Shown here: positions 42,967 to 51,600 of the stretch, in pieces | Position numbering within the stretch: the first letter of the stretch is position 1 | Layout of the letters: each line of letters begins with the position of its first letter | From: Antarctobacter albus | GTDB taxonomy: Bacteria > Pseudomonadota > Alphaproteobacteria > Rhodobacterales > Rhodobacteraceae | DNA: 64,000 bases | Direction: 5' to 3' | Assembly: GCF_900101505.1 (NCBI RefSeq) | Contig: NZ_FMZI01000003.1 | Span: forward strand, 124,001 to 188,000 | The notes under the pieces: generated by a model | The model's input: the letters and a program-made list of their open reading frames with translations, nothing else | Told to the model about the DNA's origin: nothing | Database searches by the model: none | Position numbers and translations under genes: made by a program

Positions 42967-44965
42967 CCCCAGTTCCTCTGCCCTTTGGCGGCCTGATCCT
43001 GCCCAGTTCCGGATCCGGTTGCGCCTCTGCCGGTGCACCGGGTTCGATTGCGGGGGGCGCGTCCACCGTTTCCGGGTCGGCGTCTGCCGCAACAGGATCT
43101 GCATCCGCGGCCGGGTCCGAATCGCCCGGTTCCGCCCCTTCTTCACCCTCTTCCGGTTCGGGTTTCAAGAGCTTGAATTCGATCCGGCGGTTGGCCTCGC
43201 GGCCCTCCTCGGTGCCATTGTCGGCAATCGGGATCGTCTCGCCATAGCCTTTGGCGGTGTAGGACCGCGTGGGAACCCGCCGCGCGCGCAGCGCGTCCAG
43301 AACCGCCTGGGCGCGGTCGCGGCTCAGCTCCTGGTTCATGATCTCGCGGCCCTGGCTGTCGGTGTGACCACCGATCTCCAGCGCGATGTCGCCACATTGC
43401 TTCAGCAGGTCGGCCAGTTCGTCCATGATGTCCTCGGCCGAGGCATCCAGCCGGGCAGAGCCGGGTTCGAAGGTGATTTTCCGGTCGCCGATGATCTCGA
43501 CGATCATCGCTTCGCATTCCTCGGGCGTGGGCAGGCCGGCAACCGGGTCCAGCGCCTCGACGTATTCCACGTCGATCTCGAAGGCCGCGGCTTCACCCAG
43601 CTTGGCCACCAGCAAATCCGCGATCTGGGCGCTGGCCTCCGTGTTGCCGGTCTTGCCGGTGACGGTCACAAGGTCGGGTGTCACCGTGACCGCGCCATGC
43701 GACAACAGCGCCAAAGCGTCGAGACCGGCGAGAACCCGCACCGTCCAGTCCCCGGGCACGCCCTCTGTGACGCGGGCCGCGGTGTAGACAGCCTCGGAGC
43801 TGAAAAGCGCCCGGGCAAAACTGTCCGCCGTGGCGCGGGCCTGTTCCGTGCCCAGCCGCCCGCGCAGCTGCACGGCCCCCTCGGGGCTGAGCGTGGCCAC
43901 GAAATCCGGTGCGCCCTCGGGTTCCGCCTCGGGTGTCTTGGGCAGGTCGGCGGTCAGGGCAAAGAGATCGGGCAGCGCGGCATCCAGCTCGCCGACAACC
44001 CGGTCGAACCGCGCCTGGTTGGTGCCTTCCAGCGCCACCAGAGACACGTCCGCATTCGAAAAGGTCAGCGTGCCGCCACCCAGTTCCGCCAGCTTGGCAA
44101 TGCCGATTTCCACCGCGTCCGCCCAGCGGCGCGACGGCACGCCCAGACCCAACCGGCAGCTTGCCTTGCCTTCGAGGCCGGCCTGGGCGGCTGCCCGCAG
44201 GATACGGTCGCGACCGGTCTCGGTATCGGCGGAGCAGGCGTCGAACCGTGCGCCGTCCGCGTCGATGGCAAAGCGCAGCGTGAATGGAGAGATGACCGGG
44301 CGCGGGGCCGAGAAATCCAACGCCAGGCGCAGGTCCTGAGGCTTGCGCCGGGACAGTGCGGTTTCCAGCCGGCTGCGGGCCTCGGGGCTTTCGGTCATGG
44401 CCTTGATCGCCACCTGGTCGGCGGCGACGGAAATCTTGGAGCGGGGCAGGTCCTTGAGGGCGGCAGAGGCAAATCCCAGCGCGTCGGCCCAGCCGTCGGG
44501 TTCCGGGAAATCGGCGGTTTCCAGAAGGTCCATCACCTGACCGTCGCCTGAAAGGCTGCGAAAACCCTCGATCAGTGCATCGCGGTCGGTGGAGGCCGGG
44601 ACCAGTCCGATCACGGATATCCCGGCGTCGTTGCGCAGGATCTCGACCGAGAAACTGGGTGGTGCGATTGCCTCGGGCTCTTCGACCAGCATCTGGTCGA
44701 TCACCCGGCTGGCATCGACGACGCGGCCCGCCGCGCTCAGCGCCTGAAAGCGTGCCGCTTCGTCCGGGGCGGTGCCGAAAAGAAAGACCTGAAGGCCGTT
44801 GGTGTCGACCTCGGCCCAGGTCAGACCGTCCGAATCCAGTTCGGACAGGACGCCGGTCAGCGAGGCGCGTTCCACGGCGTTGCCGGCGAAATTTGCGGTC
44901 ACGAGGCTGAGCACGCCCGCCGCGGCGAATATGCCACCAGTGATGACTAACGAGGAGAGGCGCAT
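42959..44965 (-). CDS. OmpA-family protein with BON-like repeats
   Basis: A 668-residue envelope protein. An N-terminal signal/anchor (about 1-25) precedes several BON-like segments, the clearest being WAEVDTNGLQVFLFGTAPDE and later GAVTVTPDLVTVTGKTGN. The OmpA peptidoglycan-binding domain (about 490-600) has ITFEPGSARLDASAEDI, IGGHTDSQGREIMNQELSRDRA and KGYGETIPIADNGT...NRRIEF. The last 70 residues are an acidic Pro/Ala/Asp tail, unusual after an OmpA domain. It binds the cell wall and probably links membrane and murein. Confidence 0.88.
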   Translation of the reverse strand: MRLSSLVITGGIFAAAGVLSLVTANFAGNAVERASLTGVLSELDSDGLTWAEVDTNGLQVFLFGTAPDEAARFQALSAAGRVVDASRVIDQMLVEEPEAIAPPSFSVEILRNDAGISVIGLVPASTDRDALIEGFRSLSGDGQVMDLLETADFPEPDGWADALGFASAALKDLPRSKISVAADQVAIKAMTESPEARSRLETALSRRKPQDLRLALDFSAPRPVISPFTLRFAIDADGARFDACSADTETGRDRILRAAAQAGLEGKASCRLGLGVPSRRWADAVEIGIAKLAELGGGTLTFSNADVSLVALEGTNQARFDRVVGELDAALPDLFALTADLPKTPEAEPEGAPDFVATLSPEGAVQLRGRLGTEQARATADSFARALFSSEAVYTAARVTEGVPGDWTVRVLAGLDALALLSHGAVTVTPDLVTVTGKTGNTEASAQIADLLVAKLGEAAAFEIDVEYVEALDPVAGLPTPEECEAMIVEIIGDRKITFEPGSARLDASAEDIMDELADLLKQCGDIALEIGGHTDSQGREIMNQELSRDRAQAVLDALRARRVPTRSYTAKGYGETIPIADNGTEEGREANRRIEFKLLKPEPEEGEEGAEPGDSDPAADADPVAADADPETVDAPPAIEPGAPAEAQPDPELGRIRPPKGRGTGDE

Positions 44966-45024
44966 GGGCGCTGGGTTTTCCTTGTTTTTTCAGAACTGAT
45001 ACGCAAGCCCGTCGGGGGGTGCAA

Positions 45025-45990
45025 TCAGGCGATCAGGGCGATGGCGAAAAACAGCACAGGCAACAGCCCGGCGTCCCGGTTGGATCGGAACAGGCTCAGC
45101 AACCGGTCGTGATCGTCCATCTTCAGGCGCCGCAATTGCCAGACCATGTGCCAGCCCATTGCCCAGGGGCCGCCGATCATCAGGATCAGGGCCAGCAGGT
45201 TGCCGTCCGGCGCTGCCGCCACGATGGCCAGTCCCATAAGCACGACGGTTGCGACCAGGAACCGGCGCAGCCATTTCGGGGTATCATCGCCAAACAGGCG
45301 GGCGGTGGATTTCACCCCGATCAGCGCGTCGTCTTCCTTGTCCTGGTGGGCGTAGATGGTGTCATAGAACAGCGTCCACGCCATTCCGGCCAGGTACAGC
45401 AGTACCGCGGGCAGTTCCAAACGCCCGCTGTGGGCGGTCCAGGCCAGCAGGGCGCCCCAGTTGAAGGCGATGCCCAGGAAGATCTGCGGCCACCATGTGA
45501 ACCGCTTGGCAAAGGGATAGACTGCGACGGGCAAGAGGCTCAGAACTCCCAGCGCGATGGCCGCGGGCGGAAAGGTGATGAGGATGCAGAAGGCGACCAG
45601 GGACTGGATGACCGCCCAGGCGAGGGCCTGTTTCGTCGTCACCTGCCCCGAGGGAATCGGGCGCGAGGCCGTCCGGGCCACCGACCCGTCGATGCCGCGG
45701 TCGGTGATGTCGTTCCAGGTGCAGCCCGCCCCGCGCATCAGCACCGCCCCGATCCCGCAGCCCGCAAAGATCCAAAGGTCGAACCAGTAGGCCTGCCCGT
45801 TGTTGACCATCGACAGCAGCAGTCCCCACCAGCAGGGCAGCAACAGCAGCCATGTCCCGATGGGCCGGTCCGCGCGGCTCAATCGCAGGTAAGGCCGCGT
45901 CCACTGCGGCGCCCAGCTGTCGACCCAGTTGCCGCGCACTGCGTCGCGGACCTGTCCTTCGGCCTCTGGTCTCTGATGCGTCCCGGACAT
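45025..45990 (-). CDS. ubiA: 4-hydroxybenzoate polyprenyltransferase
   Basis: Ubiquinone-pathway prenyltransferase, 321 residues with about nine transmembrane helices. The two Asp-rich motifs are CTWNDITDRGIDGSVART (NDxxDxxxD) and YDTIYAHQDKEDD. ATG 45990 adjoins the divergent rsmE gene (45991-46003), so the two promoters overlap the opposite coding ends. The frame remains open far upstream as a shadow of rsmE. Full length and unremarkable. Confidence 0.95.
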   Translation of the reverse strand: MSGTHQRPEAEGQVRDAVRGNWVDSWAPQWTRPYLRLSRADRPIGTWLLLLPCWWGLLLSMVNNGQAYWFDLWIFAGCGIGAVLMRGAGCTWNDITDRGIDGSVARTASRPIPSGQVTTKQALAWAVIQSLVAFCILITFPPAAIALGVLSLLPVAVYPFAKRFTWWPQIFLGIAFNWGALLAWTAHSGRLELPAVLLYLAGMAWTLFYDTIYAHQDKEDDALIGVKSTARLFGDDTPKWLRRFLVATVVLMGLAIVAAAPDGNLLALILMIGGPWAMGWHMVWQLRRLKMDDHDRLLSLFRSNRDAGLLPVLFFAIALIA

Positions 45991-46002
45991 ATGGTCCCCT
46001 CC

Positions 46003-46728
46003 ATGACGGTGACACCGAAAATCCGGCTCTTTGTAGAGCACCCTTTGGCCGAGGAACAACAGGTGACCCTGTCGCGGGAGCAGGCGCATTATCTCTTTGG
46101 GGTGATGCGGCTGACTACCGGCGCGCAGGTGGCCCTGTTCAACGGGCAGGACGGCGAATACCGCGCCGAGGTCGTCGAGGCCGGCAAGCGTGGCGGCACG
46201 CTGGTCTGTCGTGACCGGATCGCGCCGCAGTCGATGCCGCCCGATCTCTGGCTGATGTTCGCGCCGATCAAGAAGGCGCGCACCGATTTCATCGTCGAGA
46301 AATCGGTCGAGATGGGCGCGCGCCGCATCCTGCCGATCCAGACGGAATTCACGAATTCCGAGCGCATCCGGCAGGACCGGCTGCAGGCCCATGCCACCGA
46401 GGCGGCCGAGCAATGTGGCGCCACCTTCGTTCCCGAGGTCACGGAGCTGCACCGGCTGGACCGGCTTCTGGCCGACTGGCCAGAGGACCGGCAGCTGATG
46501 TTCTGCGACGAGGCGCAGGCCGGGGCACACGCGCGCCTGCCCGACACCGATGCCCCCTGGGCGATTCTCATTGGGCCCGAAGGCGGCTTTTCCGATGCCG
46601 AACGTGCCCGGCTGCACGCGCTGCCCTATGCGCATGCGGTGGCGCTTGGCCCGCGCATCCTCCGTGCGGACACCGCCGCAGTTGCAGCATTGACCCTCTG
46701 GCAGACCACCCTGGGAGACTGGCGATGA
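46003..46728 (+). CDS. rsmE: 16S rRNA (uracil-1498-N3)-methyltransferase
   Basis: SPOUT-class methyltransferase, 241 residues. An N-terminal PUA-like domain (IRLFVEHPL...HYLFGVMR) is followed by the knotted domain with KARTDFIVEKSVEMGARRILP, the SAM-binding knot LIGPEGGFSDAE and LGPRILRADTAAVAAL. An ATG at 45991 would add four residues; 46003 (MTVTPKIRLF) is kept. The stop overlaps the next start (ATGA), so rsmE, the GNAT gene and the following hypothetical are a coupled operon. Confidence 0.95.
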   Translation: MTVTPKIRLFVEHPLAEEQQVTLSREQAHYLFGVMRLTTGAQVALFNGQDGEYRAEVVEAGKRGGTLVCRDRIAPQSMPPDLWLMFAPIKKARTDFIVEKSVEMGARRILPIQTEFTNSERIRQDRLQAHATEAAEQCGATFVPEVTELHRLDRLLADWPEDRQLMFCDEAQAGAHARLPDTDAPWAILIGPEGGFSDAERARLHALPYAHAVALGPRILRADTAAVAALTLWQTTLGDWR

Positions 46729-47576
46729 TCCGCAAGGCAACGCCCGCAGACATCGGCCCGATGGCGGCCTTTCTCGACGCCCATGTCGAGACGTCGATGT
46801 TCCTCCTGGGCAACCTGGAGGCGCACGGCACCGAGGACACCACCCATCCGCATGGCACCGCCTTTTTCCTGCGTGAGACCGGCGATGGCATCACGGGGGT
46901 CTTCGGCTGCACCAACGGCGGCTTCCTGATGTGCCAGTTGCCCGGGCTGACGGCCACAGAGGCGCAGACCTATGCCCACCTGCTGAAGGGATACACGCTG
47001 CAAGGCATGACCGGTGAGGCGGACCAGGTCCAGGTGATCCTGGACGCGCTGCCCGTCCCGCCAGAGGCCTGGAGGCTAAACCGGATCGAACCACTCTACC
47101 GTATGGACATCGGTGGCCTGACCCCTGGCAGCGACATCCGCCCGCCTGCCGAGGCGGATGTGCCGTGGCTGTCCGACTGGTTCGCGCAGTACATGACGGA
47201 AACGCAGACAGCGCCGCCGGGCGACCTGCACGCCGCCGCAACGCGCCGGGCCGAACTGGCCGTGGGGGCGCCGCGCATCCGCATCATGGATCGCGACGGC
47301 AGTCCCGTGGCGATGGCAGCGATCAACGCCAAGGCCGGGCAGGCGGTCCAGGTCGGCGGGGTCTTCGTTCCCCCGGACCGGCGCGGACAGGGGTTCGGCG
47401 GGCAGGTTGTGCAGGCGCTTCTGGCCGAAATGGCAGGGCAGGGCGCCACGACCGCCATTCTGTTTGCCGCATCGCCGGAGGCGGCCAAGACCTATGAGCG
47501 CATCGGCTTTGCTCGTGTTGGCGGCTATCGCATTGCCATGCTGGAACAGGCCACCCTGCTGGGAGATCCCCGGTGA
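46725..47576 (+). CDS. GNAT-family N-acetyltransferase
   Basis: A 283-residue protein whose C-terminal half is a GNAT domain with the acetyl-CoA loop VGGVFVPPDRRGQGFGGQVVQALLAEM and FAASPEAAKTYERIGFARVG. The N-terminal half resembles a second, degenerate GNAT-like lobe (RKATPADIGPMAAFL). Translation is coupled to rsmE (ATGA at 46725-46728) and to the next gene (GTGA at 47573). The substrate is unknown; an amino-acid or small-amine acetylase is most likely. Confidence 0.88.
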   Translation: MIRKATPADIGPMAAFLDAHVETSMFLLGNLEAHGTEDTTHPHGTAFFLRETGDGITGVFGCTNGGFLMCQLPGLTATEAQTYAHLLKGYTLQGMTGEADQVQVILDALPVPPEAWRLNRIEPLYRMDIGGLTPGSDIRPPAEADVPWLSDWFAQYMTETQTAPPGDLHAAATRRAELAVGAPRIRIMDRDGSPVAMAAINAKAGQAVQVGGVFVPPDRRGQGFGGQVVQALLAEMAGQGATTAILFAASPEAAKTYERIGFARVGGYRIAMLEQATLLGDPR

Positions 47577-48097
47577 TCCGGCGGGAGGCCGCAGAGGCCC
47601 TGCGCCAGTGGCAGGAGGCGCTGATCGGGCTCGCCACGATGGCGCTGGGCGGTTACTGGGGGTTCTTCACCGGTGGTGGGCTGCTGCACTGGATCGGCTA
47701 CCTGGTGATCCTCCTTGGCGTGGCCCTGACAGTCACCGGCGTGCAGCGCGCGCGCTTTCGCCGGGGCGGCGGCGGTCCCGGCGTGGTGCAGGTGGTCGAA
47801 CGTCGGGTCAGCTATTTCGGGCCGCTGTCGGGCGGGATCGTCGATCTGGACGCGCTCGAGGCACTTAGCCTCGATCCGACCTCGGAACCGCCGGTCTGGC
47901 TGCTGATGGCGCCGGGCCAGCCGCGTCTTGAAATTCCCCTGACTGCCAAGGGCGCCGACCAGCTGTTCGATGCCTTCGCCACCCTGCCGGGCATCCGGAC
48001 AGAGCACATGTTGCGCCAGATGCAAGAGGGCGCGGCACACCAGGTTGTCATCTGGCGCGCGGCATCTGTGCGCGATGCCGCCAGAAGGCTGCATTGA
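47573..48097 (+). CDS. hypothetical membrane-anchored protein
   Basis: A 174-residue protein starting at GTG 47573 overlapping the GNAT stop. Two N-terminal transmembrane helices (about 17-33 and 36-57) are followed by a basic stretch (RARFRRGGGG) and a cytoplasmic domain of about 110 residues with VVERRVSYFGPLSGGIVDLDALEAL and VWLLMAPGQPRLEIPL. It resembles small membrane-bound PH-like or DUF-type proteins of the group, but I do not recognise a named family. Co-transcribed with rsmE and the acetyltransferase gene. Confidence 0.78.
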   Translation: MIRREAAEALRQWQEALIGLATMALGGYWGFFTGGGLLHWIGYLVILLGVALTVTGVQRARFRRGGGGPGVVQVVERRVSYFGPLSGGIVDLDALEALSLDPTSEPPVWLLMAPGQPRLEIPLTAKGADQLFDAFATLPGIRTEHMLRQMQEGAAHQVVIWRAASVRDAARRLH

Positions 48098-48160
48098 CAC
48101 TCTGGCGGATTGGCGACAACAGGTTAAGTTCAGAACCGCGAGCAGACCGGGAGCCCCAAC

Positions 48161-49531
48161 ATGTCCATTCCCCAATCCGGCGGCGGGCCGATCACCTCTC
48201 ATGATCAGTTGGCAGAGTACCTGGCCTCGGGCTGCAAGCCGAAGGACCAATGGCGCATCGGCACCGAGCATGAGAAGTTCGGCTATTGCAAGGACTCGCT
48301 CAAACCCTTGCCCTACGACGGCGAGCGTTCGATCCGCGCGGTGCTCGAAGGGCTGCGCGACCGCCACGGCTGGGACCCGGTCAGCGAGGGCGGGCATATC
48401 ATCGGCCTGACTAAGGACGGCGCCAATGTCAGTCTGGAGCCGGGCGGCGCGCTGGAACTGTCGGGTGCGCCGCTGGAAACCATTCACCAGACCTGCGACG
48501 AGGTGAACGAGCACCTGGCCCAGGTCAAGGACATCGCCGACGAGATCGGCGTGGGTTTCATCGGTCTGGGCGCCGCGCCGATCTGGACGCATGAGGAAAT
48601 GCCGCTCATGCCCAAGGGGCGCTACAAGCTCATGGACGCCTACATGGACAAGGTGGGCACGACGGGCAAACAGATGATGCGCCGGACCTGCACCGTTCAG
48701 GTGAACCTCGATTTCGCGTCAGAGGCGGACATGGTGCAGAAGATGCGCGTCGCGCTGGCGCTGTCGCCCGTGGCCACCGCGCTGTTTGCCAATTCGCCTT
48801 TCTTCGAGGGTAAGCCGGTGGGCGTCAAATCCAAGCGGATGCAGATCTGGGAGACGCTGGACGATTCCCGCACCGGCATGTTGCCTTTCGTCTTCGAAGA
48901 GGGTTTCGGCTTTGAACGCTGGGTCGAATACGCGCTGGATGTGCCGATGTACTTTGTCTACCGCGACGGGGTGTATGTCGACGCGCTTGGCATGTCCTTC
49001 CGCGATTTCCTTGAAGGCAAGCTGCCGGCATTGCCGGGTGAGGTGCCGACGCTGTCCGACTGGGCCGACCACCTGACCACCGCCTTCCCGGACGCGCGGA
49101 TGAAGAAATACATCGAGATGCGTGGCGCCGATGGCGGCCCCTGGCGCCGTCTTTGTGCGCTGCCCGCCTTTTGGGTCGGGCTGATGTACGACCAGACCGC
49201 GCTGGACGCGGCCTGGGACCTGGCCAAGGGCTGGGACGCGGAAACCCGCGAGGCCCTGCGCCTCGCGGCGACGCGTGACGGCTTGCAGGCGCAGGTCGGT
49301 GATATCCGGATGCACGACCTGGCGCGCAACGTGCTGGAGATCGCCGAGGCGGGTCTGGTGGCCCGTGCGCGCCCCGGTGCCGGTGGACTTGTCCCGAACG
49401 AGACGCATTTCCTGAATGCGCTCAAGGACAGTGTCGAATCCGGCAGCGTGCCGGCGGACGAACTGCTGGAGCACTATAACGGCGACTGGAACGGCGACCT
49501 CAGCCGGATCTACGCCGAGTATTCCTACTGA
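48161..49531 (+). CDS. gshA: glutamate-cysteine ligase (plant/alphaproteobacterial type)
   Basis: First enzyme of glutathione synthesis, 456 residues of the GCS2/plant-type class. Landmarks are WRIGTEHEKFGY, VSLEPGGALELSGAPLETIHQTC, MMRRTCTVQVNLDF and RGADGGPWRRLCALPAFWVG. A TTGACA hexamer at 48094-48099, just after the upstream stop, may be part of its promoter, though no good -10 box follows. It ends at a strong terminator (49553-49588). The convergent neighbour degrades glutathione. Confidence 0.95.
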   Translation: MSIPQSGGGPITSHDQLAEYLASGCKPKDQWRIGTEHEKFGYCKDSLKPLPYDGERSIRAVLEGLRDRHGWDPVSEGGHIIGLTKDGANVSLEPGGALELSGAPLETIHQTCDEVNEHLAQVKDIADEIGVGFIGLGAAPIWTHEEMPLMPKGRYKLMDAYMDKVGTTGKQMMRRTCTVQVNLDFASEADMVQKMRVALALSPVATALFANSPFFEGKPVGVKSKRMQIWETLDDSRTGMLPFVFEEGFGFERWVEYALDVPMYFVYRDGVYVDALGMSFRDFLEGKLPALPGEVPTLSDWADHLTTAFPDARMKKYIEMRGADGGPWRRLCALPAFWVGLMYDQTALDAAWDLAKGWDAETREALRLAATRDGLQAQVGDIRMHDLARNVLEIAEAGLVARARPGAGGLVPNETHFLNALKDSVESGSVPADELLEHYNGDWNGDLSRIYAEYSY

Positions 49532-49552
49532 GCGGTTTCTGATCCAAGTGAC

Positions 49553-49588
49553 ACGCGCCCCGGGCTTGAACCGGGGCGCGTTTCCTTT
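49553..49588. terminator. terminator between gshA and ggt
   Basis: Perfect 11-bp stem, ACGCGCCCCGG (49553-49563), 7-base loop, CCGGGGCGCGT (49571-49581), followed by TTCCTTTC on the plus strand. It ends gshA and lies three bases from the ggt stop, so it probably serves both convergent genes. Confidence 0.85.
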
Positions 49589-49590
49589 CG

Positions 49591-51168
49591 TCAATAGCCG
49601 ATCGCGCAGCCGTCCTTGCGCGGGTCCGATGCCCCTTCGAGCACGCCGTTCCGGTGGATGCGGATCGCCTGCGCGCCGCCGATCGGGGCGCTGGGCACCT
49701 CGATCTCGTGTCCCATCTCGGCCAGCCGGGCAAAGACCGCCTCGTCATGGCCCCGTTCCAGCTGCAGTTTTCTGCCATCGGCAAAGCTGCGTGGCGCGTC
49801 CAGCGCGGCCTGCGGGTCCATGCCGAAATCGATCATGTTGGTCAGCACGCGCGCATGGCCGTTGGGCTGGTACTGTCCGCCCATGACGCCAAAGGGCATG
49901 GCCACGCGGCCCTCTTCGACCAGCATCCCGGGGATGATCGTATGCATCGGTCGCTTGCCGCCGGCCATCTCGTTCGGATGCCCCTCGGCCAGGGTAAAGC
50001 CCGCGCCCCGGTTCTGGAACAGGATGCCGTATTTCTCGGAGGCGATCCCGGAGCCGAAGCTGTTGAAGATCGAGTAGATCAGCGAGACGGCCATGCGATC
50101 GCGGTCGACCACGGTGATGTAGATCGTCTCGCGGTGTACCTCTTCGGACAGGGTCGTGGCCGAGGCCATCGCCCGACCGGGGTCGATCAGTGCCGCCAGC
50201 CGCGCGGCCGTTTCCGGGCTTTGCAGGTGGTCCAGCCGGGTCATGTGATCGGCATCGGCCAGGAAACGGTTGCGGGCATCATAGGCAAGCTTGGCGGCCT
50301 CGGCCTCGATGTGGATGCGCTCGGCGCCGAACGGGTCCATCGAGCCAATGTCGAAATGCGACAGGATGTTCAGCAGCAGATGGGCGGTCGCGCCCTGGCC
50401 GTTGGGCGGATGCTCCAGGACCTCGCGGGCCTTGTAGGTCCCCGAGATCGGGTCGCCGATGGTGCAGGCTGTCGCTGCGAAATCATCCAGGCTATGCACG
50501 CCACCGGCGGCGTTCAGCGTGGCGCACATGTCCTCGGCCACCTCTCCGGCGTAGAAGCCATCGCGCCCTTCGGCCGAGATGCGGCGCAGCACTTCGGCAT
50601 TGCCGGGCAGGCGAAATATCCCGCCGGTCACGGGCACCGCGCCGCCGTCTAGGTAGTGCGCCCGTCCTGCGTCTTGCAGGCGCCCCTGGGCCTCGTCCCA
50701 GTCGAAGGCGACGCGCGGCGCCACCGGCACGCCGTCGTCCATCGCCCGGATCGCGGGCGCCAGGCTGTCTGCCAGGCCCAGCCGGCCCCAGCGTTCGGAC
50801 ATGGTGCAGAAGGCATCGACCGCGCCGGGGATGGTGACGGCATGGGCGCTGGCCACGGGCACCGCCTGATGGCCTTCGGCGCGCAGGGCAGCGGCATTGG
50901 CCGCCGCCGGTGCGCGGCCGGATCCGTTGACCGCGACCACCTCGTCCCCGCCTGCGGGTGAGACCAGCGCAAAACAGTCGCCGCCCAGCCCGGTCATCGC
51001 CGGTTCGGCCACGCCCAGCAGGACGGCGCCGGCGATTGCCGCGTCCATCGCATTGCCGCCGCGTTGCAGGATGTCGACCGCGGCCTGCGCGGCCAGCGGG
51101 TGCGAGGTCGCGCAGAGTCCGTTCAGGGCCAGCACGGGGGATCGTCCGGGTCTGTGGAAATCGCGCAT
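49591..51168 (-). CDS. ggt: gamma-glutamyltransferase
   Basis: Ntn-hydrolase that self-cleaves before a catalytic Thr and transfers or hydrolyses gamma-glutamyl groups, 525 residues. The cleavage site aligns at Thr in HRETIYITVVDRD, with SLIYSIFNSFGSGI and the Gly-rich MPFGVMGGQYQP downstream. No signal peptide is visible (N-terminus MRDFHRPGRSPVLALNG), which suggests a cytoplasmic member, such as a transpeptidase-like amidase, rather than the usual periplasmic enzyme. It is convergent with gshA. Confidence 0.92.
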   Translation of the reverse strand: MRDFHRPGRSPVLALNGLCATSHPLAAQAAVDILQRGGNAMDAAIAGAVLLGVAEPAMTGLGGDCFALVSPAGGDEVVAVNGSGRAPAAANAAALRAEGHQAVPVASAHAVTIPGAVDAFCTMSERWGRLGLADSLAPAIRAMDDGVPVAPRVAFDWDEAQGRLQDAGRAHYLDGGAVPVTGGIFRLPGNAEVLRRISAEGRDGFYAGEVAEDMCATLNAAGGVHSLDDFAATACTIGDPISGTYKAREVLEHPPNGQGATAHLLLNILSHFDIGSMDPFGAERIHIEAEAAKLAYDARNRFLADADHMTRLDHLQSPETAARLAALIDPGRAMASATTLSEEVHRETIYITVVDRDRMAVSLIYSIFNSFGSGIASEKYGILFQNRGAGFTLAEGHPNEMAGGKRPMHTIIPGMLVEEGRVAMPFGVMGGQYQPNGHARVLTNMIDFGMDPQAALDAPRSFADGRKLQLERGHDEAVFARLAEMGHEIEVPSAPIGGAQAIRIHRNGVLEGASDPRKDGCAIGY

Positions 51169-51240
51169 CTGCCTCTCTGCTCCCTTGTTGCCGGGCAGAG
51201 CATACGGTGGCGTCTAGCGGCGTCAATCGGGAGGAAGGAA

Positions 51241-51307
51241 CCTCGGCATCACGCACTGGGTGGGGGCTGAAAACGCGTGACGCCGAGGGAAGCCATATGC
51301 AGCTACA
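51241..51307. repeat. structured intergenic repeat, copy 1
   Basis: A 14-bp stem, CCTCGGCATCACGC (51241-51254) with GCGTGACGCCGAGG (51275-51288), one mismatch, encloses a 20-base loop beginning ACTGGGTGGGGG. A conserved tail, GAAGCCATATGCAGCT, follows. A second copy starts 213 bases on. It lies in the 432-base gene-free interval upstream of ggt, which holds nothing else recognisable. Confidence 0.8.
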
Positions 51308-51453
51308 AGACCAGATTGCCCGCCAATGCGGGCGGAAATGTGGAGGTGTCCGGGTAATGTCATGGCACCGTGCAGGCACGGGCATCAACCGGCGGCCCGG
51401 GCGCGGATTGATCGCGACGGGCGGCGACGAATGTATGATGTTCTGGGGGAAGT

Positions 51454-51521
51454 CCTCGGCGCCGCGCACTGGGTGGGGGCTGAAAACGCGCGACGCCGAG
51501 GGAAGCCATGTGCAGCTTACA
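51454..51521. repeat. structured intergenic repeat, copy 2
   Basis: CCTCGGCGCCGCGC (51454-51467) pairs with GCGCGACGCCGAGG (51488-51501) around a loop identical to that of copy 1. The tail is GAAGCCATGTGCAGCTTACA. Relative to copy 1, an A-T pair in the stem has become G-C by changes on both arms, and the single mismatch has moved one position. Same orientation as copy 1. Confidence 0.8.
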
Positions 51522-51600
51522 GGAAACAGGATGGCTGCGAATCCGGGCCGCATTTGGGCGCGCCCCGGGCAATTCGGCGACACTTGCGCCGCTGTCCGGT

